From Glebionis coronaria (lineage: Eukaryota; Streptophyta; Magnoliopsida; Asterales; Asteraceae): a stretch of DNA of 64,000 bases. The position numbers and the translations under genes were made by a program. Location: the NCBI GenBank assembly GCA_025667525.1, contig CM046882.1, positions 521,632,618 through 521,696,617 of the forward strand, written 5' to 3'. This document shows, in pieces, positions 35,545-45,138 of this stretch. How positions within the stretch are numbered: the first letter of the stretch is position 1; every line of letters starts with the position of its first letter. A model generated the notes under the pieces. That model had not been told where the DNA came from. It saw only the letters and a program-made list of their open reading frames with translations, and made no database searches.

Positions 35545-38074
35545 TCATCTAGATTTTATTTCAAAATGTATCCCCATTTTCTTATCACAATATAGATCAA
35601 AACCCGGAGTGGCAGCAACAACGGTCAATTTCTCCTCGCGAGGTCTCCAAACCTTGATCCCCGCAGCCCAGCCAGCCTCAATAGCTTTGTTGAAGCAGTC
35701 AGTTATGTTCTTCTTGTGCTCATGGCTGTTTAAAAGTTTGGAAACTACGGCAGGAAGTAGTGTCCGGATAGTATTGTACCTCCCCATCTCGGAAGTATTG
35801 CACTTGCTCTGCAGCTCATCCCTCTCGGCTTTCAAGGCTTTGACCTCCTCGGCACATCTCTCTTTGTCAGCATTCACCACGTGCAAAGTTGCCTCGAGAT
35901 CAGCAATCCGGGCATCACGGCCTTTGAGCCTCTCTGACAAGTCAAATTTTTCGCCCACCGCGGCAGCCAGCTCCGAATCCCTAGTAGCACAAACCTTTTC
36001 GGCATTCTCAAGCTGAGAGGAAAGTTTAGAATTAGCCTGGATCTGTTCCGACAACTTAACGTCGGAAGCTTGCAGAAGCACCTTGTATTCCTCGCACTCA
36101 CCCATAAGATTGCCTTGGTCATAGGATTCCTTCTCCAACCTTCGAAGGGAGTCGACCATTCCCATCGTACTCCTAGCAAGTTGGTACCAGCTACGGCTTA
36201 GGGCAAGGGAAGGGGGATAGGAGCTCAATTCTCGCTGCACAGCCGGAGGGATAAGATTCAGCATTAGGTCGCGACACTCCGAAGGGGTATCCACCCGGCT
36301 AGTAGCATTAATACTCCAATTCGAAGCGTACCTAGCACGTGGGCCAGTCGCCCCCTCCTCCGCAGTAAACACGTCTGTTTCGGACAAACATAATTTTTTT
36401 TTAAATAAAAGAAGCAGACGGCATGAGATGCATGAGTAAGATAAGAGGAAAGCATGGGGAGGAAGGTACTTATGTGTTGAGTGATGATGCTCTGAATGCA
36501 TAACCCCTTTTCCTTCCCTTTGCTTGACAGGCTCTTCAACATCATCAGAGAAAACACCCTTGGAGCTTGATCCATCCAAGTACGAACTGCCAAGAATGGG
36601 GCTCTTTTCCTTATTTTGTTCCGAAGCAGTGTCTTTCCCATCCCCCTTGGACCCCTCCTCGTGTGTTTTCTCCGAACCAGTGCCATTAGGTCCGGGAGAA
36701 TCATCGTCCATGTTAATATTCAAATTAACCGACCGAAGAGGCGAAGGACCGAGTATGCGATCCTCATTGAGGATTTCATCTTCATTAACATCAGCACCTC
36801 CATCCGCATCAACCTTTCTCCTCTTGGCCGAACCATCAGAAGCCGCAGCCTTCTCAGTCATACACTTCATACTCTGATGAAGATCGCTGACAGCTTTACT
36901 CACTTTAGTAGAAGCACCAGAAGAACCACCCTTCTCAGAAGTTTTCTTCACTCCCTTTGGTTTCCCCATCGGTTCCCCACTTTCCTCTTTTCTCTTATTT
37001 TCCTCCGCGGCACGAAGAGCAGCAAGCCTTTTCTTCTCACGAGTGGTCTTAACAGCCTCGCTCTCACTCATAGCAATGATCTGGTCAGCAGTGGGAGCAC
37101 TCAAATGCTCTCCGGCCGCAAGGGCCTCGGAGACATGAGGTGTAATCCGGTTGGCATCAGTCAAACGATCGCCTTTAGCAATTTTGCACAGAGCAATAAC
37201 AGGGAACCTTAGGTATTCAGACATGGTGATAGCTGCAAGAAAAGAAAGAAAACACAACGAAAGCAATACAAACTTACAACCATAAAAAGGAAAAATACAA
37301 AGTATAGAAAGAGAGAGAATGAAAGCAAGGGTAATACCATTCCCCTCCGGATCCATAAAACGAGGCAAGAATCTTGGACACTTCCAAGTCAGTGACACAC
37401 CGGCCATATACAACACTCCTTCCGGAAGGGCAGCCAAATCTACAACATGCTCTTCAAGACGACGAGCATCCGATTCACTAAAACCATCACGGGGAATATA
37501 ATCATTCAAGTCCGAATCAACATGTCTCCATGACATGAAGTCCGGAACAGCTTTGTGATCAATGACAAAAAAACTCCCATTTCCAATTTTTCAAGCAAGT
37601 GAGGGTGTCACGGAAAATCTGCTTGCGAGAACCCTTTCCAGACTTCTTTTCAAAAGAGAACCAATGACCTTGTTTACTAAGCCTATAGTAAAGACGGAAC
37701 AGAGCAGCAGTAGGTTCGATGGAGAGGCTTCGGCAGTAAACTTCAAAGGTGATAACACGATTTAATCCTAAGGGAACTAATTGTGAGATATGTACGGCAA
37801 AGTCTTTCAAAATGGCCAAAAGGAAGGTGGAGAAGGGGACTCGTAGTCCGGATAGTTTGAAGAACTGCTCATATAAGCCGATACGGTTTTGAGGGAGACG
37901 ATCCATAGTCATACCTTCCAGAGCAACTTGGGGGTTGCAACTTTCCGGAATATGATAGGTCTTCACAAAATATTTAACATAAGCCTTGTTGAGAGTAGTC
38001 GTATATTTAGGCATGTCAAACTTGGGAGCGTAACGAGTTGAGCCGGAAGGCCCAGGAAGATTCTCATATGCCAT
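35545..38074 (-). pseudogene. Antisense gene of the Tat element (PF04195-type protein)
   Basis: Read opposite to gag-pol. ATG at 38074 (MAYENLPGPSG), with a TATA box (TATAAATA in minus sense) at 38213-38220. The N-terminal domain (RIGLYEQFFKLSGLRVPF, LFRLYYRLSKQGHWFSF) matches the 'putative gypsy type transposon' family as I remember it. An extra base in a 7-A run (plus strand 37567-37573) shifts the frame at KNWKWEFF. A likely 105-bp intron lies at 37337-37233 (GT...TTCTTGCAG). The rest is Lys/Glu-rich (KKRLAALRAAEENKRKEE), then coiled coil (SQLENAEKVCATRDSELAA). A second intron near 36469-36375 is possible but its phase does not fit. The stop is at 35545. Function in Tat elements is unknown. 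Confidence 0.85.
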
Positions 38075-38212
38075 AACGTATAAAGGATGGATCCGGAAAG
38101 GTAACCAGGAAAAGAAGAAAAGATACCTGAAGAGAGAGATCCGGATTGGTAGAGAGAAGGAAAACCTGAGAGAAAAGTGAAAACACACACAAACAAGTGA
38201 CGAATGGGTAGG

Positions 38213-38220
38213 TATTTATA
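38213..38220 (-). promoter_or_regulatory. TATA box of the antisense gene
   Basis: TATAAATA on the minus strand, about 140 nt upstream of the antisense ATG at 38074. It is preceded by CGAGCC and followed by CCTACCC. Confidence 0.6.
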
Positions 38221-38475
38221 GGCTCGGTAAAAACATGGGAGACCGTGAAAGGAACAGTAAAAACACACGTGTCATCAATCCAAGCAAGCGAACGCCACGT
38301 GTCAACCATAGCAAGGAAGTAGGGTAAAAGTGGTTGGGCCTTGATGGGCTTTAGCTAGAAAATGGGCCGAGAAGTTGGTCCGGCCCACACCAATCGCAAA
38401 AGAAATGGGCTTTAAGTATTGATTCGACTAAAAAATTTTCGAACAAAGTTAGCCCAATCAACACTTGGGGGGACT

Positions 38476-38924
38476 TGTTCGTGTATGTGTCCGGAACACA
38501 TGACCCGATCCGGAACACACTTGACGATCCGGAACGCATACATCCTTCTAGAAGAAGTCAACGATAGTCAACAAAGAACTCAGCAGACACACTCCCTATA
38601 AAATAAGGAGTGTGTCCCCAATCGGGCCAACCAAGGCCCATCACCGTTCCCGGCCTTTTAGGAATCAGACTAGTATAAATACCCCCTTTGGGTTCAAGGT
38701 TTAGGTTCACTCTTTTACCCTTATTACTTTTTACTTATATTATTTTACTCTCATTCCTCTTCGGATTTTTACCCTTTACTTACTCTCACGCTGGAGCTTG
38801 ATCTGGGTTCTCACACCCGGACGAGGCTAACGCGTTGCTTTGGTTACAGGATATCCGAAGCATACATCACCCAAGATCCGATTCGGTCACCTCATTCGGA
38901 TCCCCGCAAGGAATTGCACAAACA
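38476..38924 (+). mobile_element. 3' LTR of the Tat element
   Basis: 449 bp, same ends as the 5' LTR, TATAAATA at 38674-38681, PPT just before it. About 13-14 substitutions from the 5' LTR by eye, spread along the LTR with no cluster at the U5 end. Confidence 0.93.
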
Positions 38925-40051
38925 ATCTTGATATAGTAGCACTTCATGTTAACAATTGCTAATTTTGTCATGTATACTTAAGACACCATTGATGACTTTC
39001 TTTAGGTAATTAACTTCTTGTTATTTGTGGATTCTATTCCTCAATAATTAACTCTCTAATCATTAAGCATCTAACAACAACAACAACCCAAATTTTCCTA
39101 CAAAACCACTGTCCCTTCCCTCATTTTTCCTCCCCCCTTCCCTCTCTTTCAAACACTTATCATTTTTCACATTCATTGCTTCTTCATATTTGGTTTTTAA
39201 TTCAAGCCAAGAACAAAGTTGCAAGAATCAATATATTGGAGCTACCATTACTAATATAAGATTTGTACCAATAATGTCTTTCAGATTTTCCTTGTGTTTC
39301 ATTGCAAATCCAAGCTTCAAGATGGAGAGTGGAATCAAGAGAGATAATCGACAACGACAACGATCTTTATTGAATTTTATCTAAAATGTTAACCCGCGAA
39401 TATAATCAAAGTATTGTGCTTCATCTACTTCTTCTTCAGGTAAAATTATACGACTTAAGTTTTTTTCTTTTTGTAATATGATACTCCACAAAGGGGGTGT
39501 CTTTTGACATCAACAATTGTTCGCCCACAAAGAATAGTTCTGACAACTCTAAGTAGCACCAGCTGGAGTGAGCGTGAGCCGATACTAACAAAATTTTCTT
39601 GTAAAAACAACTATTCAAAAAACGAGCTAATAAGTTGAAGAAAAAAATACTACTACTATCATAAGAAAAATATTTACCAGCTAAAAGAAAATCTGTTGGT
39701 TTTTAGTTTTTACCATCATGAGTGACTGATAAATTTTATTGTTCTATTTGTAGACATGTCTACGACAGTGATGAGTGATGCAATAATGATGCCAGCAACA
39801 GAATCACAACACCTAGCAACAAAACTAATAGCCGAAACGAAAGTTGAGTTTAAGTGTGAGTGTTGTGAATTATCAGAAGAGTGTACACCCGAGTACATAA
39901 ACAGGATTCGCGAAAGATATCAAGGAAAATGGATATGTGGACTATGCAGCGAAGTAGTAAAATATGAGATCATTAGAAGCAAAAGGTTGATCACCACTGA
40001 CGAGGCAGTAAAATATGAGATCATTAGAAGCAAAAGGTTGATCACAACTAG
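38925..40051 (+). repeat. Duplicated block, copy 1, gene-proximal part
   Basis: Continues copy 1 after the Tat element; matches 53162-54160 (CACTTCATGTTAACAATT, ATGTATACTTAAGACACC, AACAAAGTTGCAAGAATC and many more). It ends inside the DUF1677 coding region, where the Copia-2 RT sequence begins. Confidence 0.92.
39440..39753 (+). other. 5'UTR intron of truncated DUF1677 copy (predicted)
   Basis: Donor TCTTCAG|GTAAAA and acceptor ATTTGTAG|AC lie at the same places as in copy 2 (53683-53911), two bases before the ATG. It is ~85 bp longer than the copy-2 intron. Confidence 0.65.
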
Positions 40052-40070
40052 AGAAAATGTTTCTTCATAG
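39756..40070 (+). pseudogene. DUF1677 gene, truncated copy
   Basis: ATG at 39756. The first ~75 codons match the full copy at 53914 ([47 protein letters not shown]), with a one-codon deletion (FKCECC for FVKCECC) and a few changes. A 51-bp segment (coding [14 protein letters not shown]) is tandemly duplicated at 39954-40055. The frame then runs into antisense Copia-2 RT DNA and stops at 40070. The second half of the protein is missing, so it is a pseudogene. Confidence 0.93.
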
Positions 40071-41023
40071 TCTATACCTTCTTTTTGACTAAATCCTTTA
40101 GCAACAACCCTAGCTTTAAATCTCTCAACATCACCACTAGACTTGTATTTCACTTTCCACAACCATTTACAAGCAACAGGTTTCCTACCATGAGGTAAGT
40201 CAACAATAACCCAAGTGTTATTCTATTAAGGGCTTCCATTTCTTCATTCATTGCCTCAACCCATCTAGGGTCTTTGGCAGCCTCATCATAGGATTTAGGC
40301 TCATGAATTTTGTTTAGATTATTAGAAAACAAAAAAATTATGCATAGACAAACTAGTGTAGCTCATCACAGTATTGATATCATACTTAACTCTTTTATCA
40401 AGTACATAGTTATCAAACTTAGCAGGAACTTTGTGTTGTCTAGTAGACCTTCTTAGCTCAGATCTCTCTGGATTATTTTGAAACAATTGATTAAATTCTA
40501 TAAACTCTTCACCCTCAGATTCATAATCATCATCATTTAGGGCAACATTTTTGTCTATAGGACTAGCCTCACTACTACCTAGATCACGCTGGTTTCCAAC
40601 ACTAGGATCTTTATTATCCATAGTACCTGACCCCTGAGAGTGACTGGTAACAATGGTAGAAGTGTCAGTAGACACTTTATCAGCTAAGTCAGCCCTCTTA
40701 GAAATGCTACCTCTATTCTCTAAGCTTACATCTCTCACTTCATCATAGGGATCATCAGACTTGTCTACTACCAGGTCAAAAATATTTAAACTATTTGTAC
40801 CTTGTTCTTCAAAAATTAAATCACCTTTGCAAACATCATTTTTGAAAGGAAAAATTGTTTCATAAAATTTGACATCCCTAGAAAATAACACAGTTTTGGA
40901 CTCAAGACTAAAAACCTTATACCCTTTTTTTAGTAAAAGAATAACCAATAAAAACACATTTTTCCGACCTAGCAGCAAACTTATCCATATTATTAAGCAC
41001 AGTACTAAAGCATAGACAACCAA
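40052..41023 (-). pseudogene. Copia-2 RT N-terminus and integrase-RT linker
   Basis: At 40052-40162 the RT start reads [25 protein letters not shown] in two pieces, the standard Copia RT opening; 40163-40332 carries EPKSYDEAAKDPRWVEAMNEE. 40322-41023 is the Ser/Asp-rich linker after the integrase (KVFSLESKTVLFSRDVKFYE, RRSTRQHKVPAKFDNYVL). Frames are interrupted by a frameshift near 40220 and an in-frame break near 40325. The RT is cut before its catalytic YVDD. Confidence 0.88.
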
Positions 41024-41435
41024 AAGATTTCAAATGAGAAATATTAGGTTTAATTTTATATATCATTTCATAAGGACTTTTTCCAGAGAGAACAGATCTA
41101 GGAATCCTATTAATAAGATAGACAACAGTAAGAACACATTCAGGCCACATATTCAAAGGTAATCCCCCCTGAAACATAAGGGCTCTAGCAACATTAAGCA
41201 AGTGCCTATGTTTCCTTTCTGCTATACCATTATGCTGTGGTGTATATACACAAGTGGTTTGATGAACAATTCCTTTAGTTTGAACAAACTCTTCAAATTT
41301 ATGATTAATAAATTCAGAACCATTATCACTTCTGAATACTTTAATAGACATATCAAACTGAGTTTTTATCAAATTATAAAATTCAACAATTTTATTCAAA
41401 ACTTCATCTTTTCCTTTAAGCATATACAGCCACAC
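40917..41435 (-). pseudogene. Copia-2 integrase catalytic domain
   Basis: Open frame with FRSDNGSEFINHKFEEF, YTPQHNGIAERKHRHLLN (catalytic D and E present), LPLNMWPECVLTVVYLINR, SGKSPYEMIYK and SFGCLCFSTVLNN. The first catalytic Asp lies upstream (41440-41520) in another frame. It is much better conserved than the Copia-1 integrase. Confidence 0.9.
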
Positions 41436-42199
41436 AACCTAGGATAGTCATCAACCACAGTAAGGAAAAATCTATAGCCATCTCTACTTTTAATTTTATA
41501 AGGACCCCAAACATCTAAGTGAACAATATCTCCCAAAAACTTGGTCTTATGTTCACTTAAAGGAAAAGGATCCCTAGTCTGTTTAGCCTTATGACAAACA
41601 TCACAAGGCTAAACATTATCAGTAGAATCAATTTGAATATCATTTTTTAAAATGGCTAAGACTTGGTCAGAAGGATGACCAAGTATGTTATGCCAAATTC
41701 ACTTAGACAAACAACATTTACTTATAGAGCTATTAATGTATTTCCTACCTGAATCAAACTAATAAAGACCATTGTTCTCACTACCAGCCCCTAGAAGGGA
41801 CTTTTGAAGAAAATCCTGAACAAAACATTTTGACTCAGTAAATGAAACAACAAATTTATCATCCTTGGCCAACTTATGAACAGATATAAGGCTCACCTTG
41901 TAGCCTGGAACAACCAACACATTTTTTAACACAATGTGATCAGAAAGTTTAAAATTCCCAACATGTTTAACCTTTTCAGTAGTTCCATTAGAATGTGACA
42001 CATATATACTTAGCTTGGAAACATCTATTACATCATATAAATGATCTGTAGAAAAATTCATATGTTGGGATGCTCCAGAATCAAAGATCCACCCAATATA
42101 TGTACTATAAGTACTTATATTAGTGTTATAGTTAAAAAATCTACAAGTAACAAAAGTTATAACATGATTAGACTCAAATCTAATACCTGCAGCACATGA
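41436..42199 (-). pseudogene. Copia-2 protease and GAG-pre-integrase region
   Basis: 41759-42061 encodes NFSTDHLYDVIDVSKLSIYV, HIVLKNVLVVPGYKVSLISV and ESKCFVQDFLQ, typical of the Copia aspartic protease C-terminal half. The active-site part (WIFDSGASQHM at about 42058-42090) is visible just upstream in the same direction. 41440-41758 holds the pre-integrase zinc region and integrase start with stops (HNILGHPSDQVLAILK). Confidence 0.8.
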
Positions 42200-43074
42200 C
42201 TACACATCACCAGCATCAGTCTTAGATCCAATTAAGGCCATAAGCCTATTAATCTGATCAGCAGTAAAGGGAAGAGAACTCCCAGATCCTTGACCAACAC
42301 TATTACCATGAGAACTAGATGCATTATTAGACACATTAGATCCTCCAGAGTTTCTTTTCTTGAAACCAGGAGGATAACCATTCAGCTCAAAACATCTATC
42401 TATAGTATGGCCATTCATATTACAATGAGTACAAACAAACTTATTGTTGTTTCTATTAGACCTCTGTTTTGATTATTTTGATTGTTTTGAGTATTTCTAT
42501 TACTAGACCAATTATTAGGTTTAACCACAAAAGTAGAAGCAGTACTCTTATCATTAACAGCATGAACCAAATTGTTCTTGTGGGATTCAACCCTAAAAAG
42601 AGTAGCAAAAGCAGATTTAACATCAGGCAAAGGGTCAGCAGTTAACAATTGACTCCTAACAACACTGAAAGTGTCATCAAGACCCATAAGAAACTGCATA
42701 AGCCTTATAAGAGCATTATGACTCTTCATTTGAGGAGCACCATCACAACTACAAGAAGGAAGATTGACAAAGGAGTCAAACTGCCTCCATAAGCTATTGT
42801 AGTTATGATAATACTCAGACAAAGAAGACCTAGATTGAGTAAGAAAGCAAATTTTATAATGCAGATTATAGATAACAGACCCATCAATTTTATCATAAGT
42901 TTTTTTAAACTCATCCCACACATCTTTAGCATTTTTAGAAAAGATTTTTCCTTGATATAACTCAAATGAGATACATCCAAGAATCCATGATAAAACTACT
43001 GCATTACATCTATCCCATTGATCAGAAAGAACTTCATCATCATTATCTTTTTCACAAGTACCATCAATAAAGCC
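42200..43074 (-). pseudogene. Copia-2 gag, 3' part
   Basis: 42415-42921 carries the UBN2-type gag core: VWDEFKKTYDKIDGSVIYNL, LSEYYHNYNSLWRQFD, LIRLMQFLMGLDDTFSVVRS, LPDVKSAFATLFRVESHK. 42200-42418 carries the zinc-knuckle tail NGHTIDRCFELNGYPPGFKK. A frameshift near 42420-42470 separates them (the Cys pair of the knuckle falls at the shift). The frame is interrupted at 43074 by the Athila-like insertion and continues at 50457. Confidence 0.88.
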
Positions 43075-44897
43075 TGATAGGTGTGTAAACGCCCATCATT
43101 TTTACCACTTAATTACAATAATTACCAAGCCAAAACGTGTATTTTATGTCTTTTATGTCGGAATTATGTGTGGTTTGTGTTTTTGTTGTAATTTAGGACG
43201 AAAAGGTGAAAAGTGGAGATAACACGGGCATTCACGGGCTTTTATTAAAGAAAAAGATGAAAGACGAAGTCAAGAAGTCAAGAGTGCAAAAAGAACGGAA
43301 GTCCAAGACCAATTCTGAAGATTTATCGAAGAAAAAGTCAAAAGACGGAAGTTTACTTAAAGCCGAAGAACTCAAGTCTAATTTATTGAAGAATTACAAG
43401 ACGAGTTCAAAGAAATCCCGAGACAAAACCATTTAAAGTCCAAGATTAATGAAGAATAAAGGCTTAAGGACTAATGGTGCAATTAAAAGAAGATTAAAGA
43501 AGGAAGGACTTAATCTTGCAATTAAGAGAAAAGGAAGGAGGGGAGGAAGCTTCCTAATCCTCTCCTATATATAGATTAGATGTTAATCACTTTTTCGTTG
43601 TTGGCTAACTTGACAAATTAGCTCTTCCACTTTTATTTTATGCACCTTTAATTACTTGTCATTTTAAATACTTGTTTTGCACTTTAATTATCCTTTAATT
43701 TCCAAGTAAGTTTTTAATTCGTGTTCTTTAAATTTGGGTTCTTTAATCTTTACTTATCTTTGATTAAGTTCTTTTTATCAATCTCATTCTACTCTTCTTC
43801 TTTTTTTTTTGATTCGGTAACAATTTCGGATTAAGCAAGTTGTTGCTTAATCCATTTGCTTATTTAACTAAAAGTTTCGTCCTTTCTTTTCCTTTAAGTT
43901 ACATTCGAAATAAGCCACGAGTTTGACAACCTTGTGTGCTTATTTGGTATTTAATTAGAGTGTTTTCAAAGTTTTCTTAAAAGTTTTACTTTTTAAAATC
44001 CATTTTATTTAGTGCCGTCTTTTAATTTCGAAAAGGTCTTAACTTTTTAGCTTATTGTCTTGTTTTGTTTTCGTTTCATTTGAGTTTATTTTGTTACTGC
44101 TTATTAGTTATAGCTTATTTAGTTCTTGTTCTTATTACGAATTTGTATCCATCGGAAAGTAAGGGTTCTCCACACATTGCGACGGCTAGCTTTACCACAT
44201 TCCGATAGTGACAGTTTTGGACAAGGGTTTTGCATTCCGATCCGGGATTGCGATAGGAGTAACATCACCCTCATTCCGATCTGGGGTTGCGATCTCACAT
44301 TGCGATCGCACATTCCGACGGCTCTTGAGGTTTACTTAGTCGAAGTGCTGCCCAATTTTTCTTAGCATCTTTCCGATCTGGGTATTGCGATCTGACACAT
44401 TGCGATCAAAGGTAATCATTCTGATCTGGACCATATTCCGATAGGTCACATTCCGATAGGTTGCACCTTTTATTCCGATAGCACATTCCGATCTGGGTTC
44501 CGATGGTATGGTGACAGCATTCCGATAGTGGATTCCGATGGTTATGGGTTTTGGATTTTAATTTTGCTTTGTTTAATTTTCAAATTACATTTTAATATTT
44601 GTCAAGTTTAATTTCCGTCACGCTTTTAAATTAACGTCATTTAGTTATTACTTTTCAAAGTTTTAAATATCGCACCATTTAAATTTAATTAGATTTAGAT
44701 TTAATTTAACGCCATTTTCATTTAACGCATTTTACTTTTACATCATTTACATTTACGTCTTCGCATTTTTAAATATACTACAACGACAACACTTTTGTTC
44801 CACCAAATATCAATTGAGTCATACTTAAAACCAGTAATCAATTCGATTAGACACCACTAGAACGATAATTTTTATACGGGTCAAAACCCTTGTATAA
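43075..44897 (+). mobile_element. 5' LTR of the non-autonomous Athila-like element
   Basis: Starts TGATAGGTGTGTAAAC, as do the Athila-type LTRs (TGATAGGTGTGAAAAC). TATA box TATATATA at 43566-43573. ATTSCGAY array at 44150-44540. It ends CTTGTATAA, a departure from the usual CA. A small frame at 43206-43436 (Lys-rich, KKKMKDEVKKSRVQKERKSK) lies upstream of the TATA box, repeated in the 3' LTR at 48766-48996; it has no known counterpart and is probably not a gene. Confidence 0.92.
44150..44540 (+). repeat. ATTSCGAY motif array in 5' LTR leader
   Basis: About 20 octamers of the form ATTCCGAT or ATTGCGAT in ~390 bp, all on the sense strand, often extended as CATTCCGATAG or ATTCCGATCTGGG. The array starts ~580 nt after the TATA box. 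Decayed units (ATTCTGAT) are visible. The 3' LTR copy is at 49707-50100. Confidence 0.9.
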
Positions 44898-44899
44898 AA

Positions 44900-44915
44900 T
44901 GGCGCCGCTGCCGGC
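44900..44915 (+). promoter_or_regulatory. Primer-binding site (identical to Athila-type)
   Basis: TGGCGCCGCTGCCGGC, same 16 bases as the PBS at 30154-30169; tRNA-Asp-like. Confidence 0.9.
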
Positions 44916-45138
44916 TCTTTTCGTAAAGATTAACGGTTTTCTGTGAAAGACGCGTTGCTTTTTGGGATCCGTTCACTTGTGAACGTTATTTTTCGTGTCA
45001 AAATTTTTCCAAAAACCCCAAAAACATTTGAAAAATCATAAAAAACATTTCTTTTTCAAAGTTTTGCACAAAAAATATTCCTCTTTATCCTCTATTATGT
45101 TTAATTCTTTTCTTTACCCTTCTTATCTATAATTCTTC

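Larger units (their letters stand above)
18689..38924 (+). mobile_element. Tat-lineage Ty3/Gypsy retrotransposon (with nested element)
   Basis: LTRs of 449 bp at 18689-19137 and 38476-38924, ~97% identical by eye. Flanks GTCTT (18684-18688) and ATCTT (38925-38929) are a TSD with one change. Order: LTR, PBS, gag, protease, RT, RNase H, a second RNase H-like domain, integrase, antisense gene, PPT (CTTGGGGGGAC, 38464-38474), LTR. The Athila element at 20702-31833 sits in the protease. Without it the element is about 9.1 kb. The second RNase H and the antisense ORF are typical of Tat-lineage Gypsy elements. Confidence 0.93.

Noticed and set aside
35609..37212. Plus-strand ORFs opposite the antisense gene of the Tat element
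   Set aside because: No domain; they mirror the Ser/Lys/Glu-rich antisense frame, which has the recognisable domain, TATA box and intron.
43206..43436. Lys-rich ORF in the non-autonomous LTR, repeated at 48766-48996
   Set aside because: It lies in U3 upstream of the TATA box, is repeated only because it is in both LTRs, and has no known motif. Base composition explains it.
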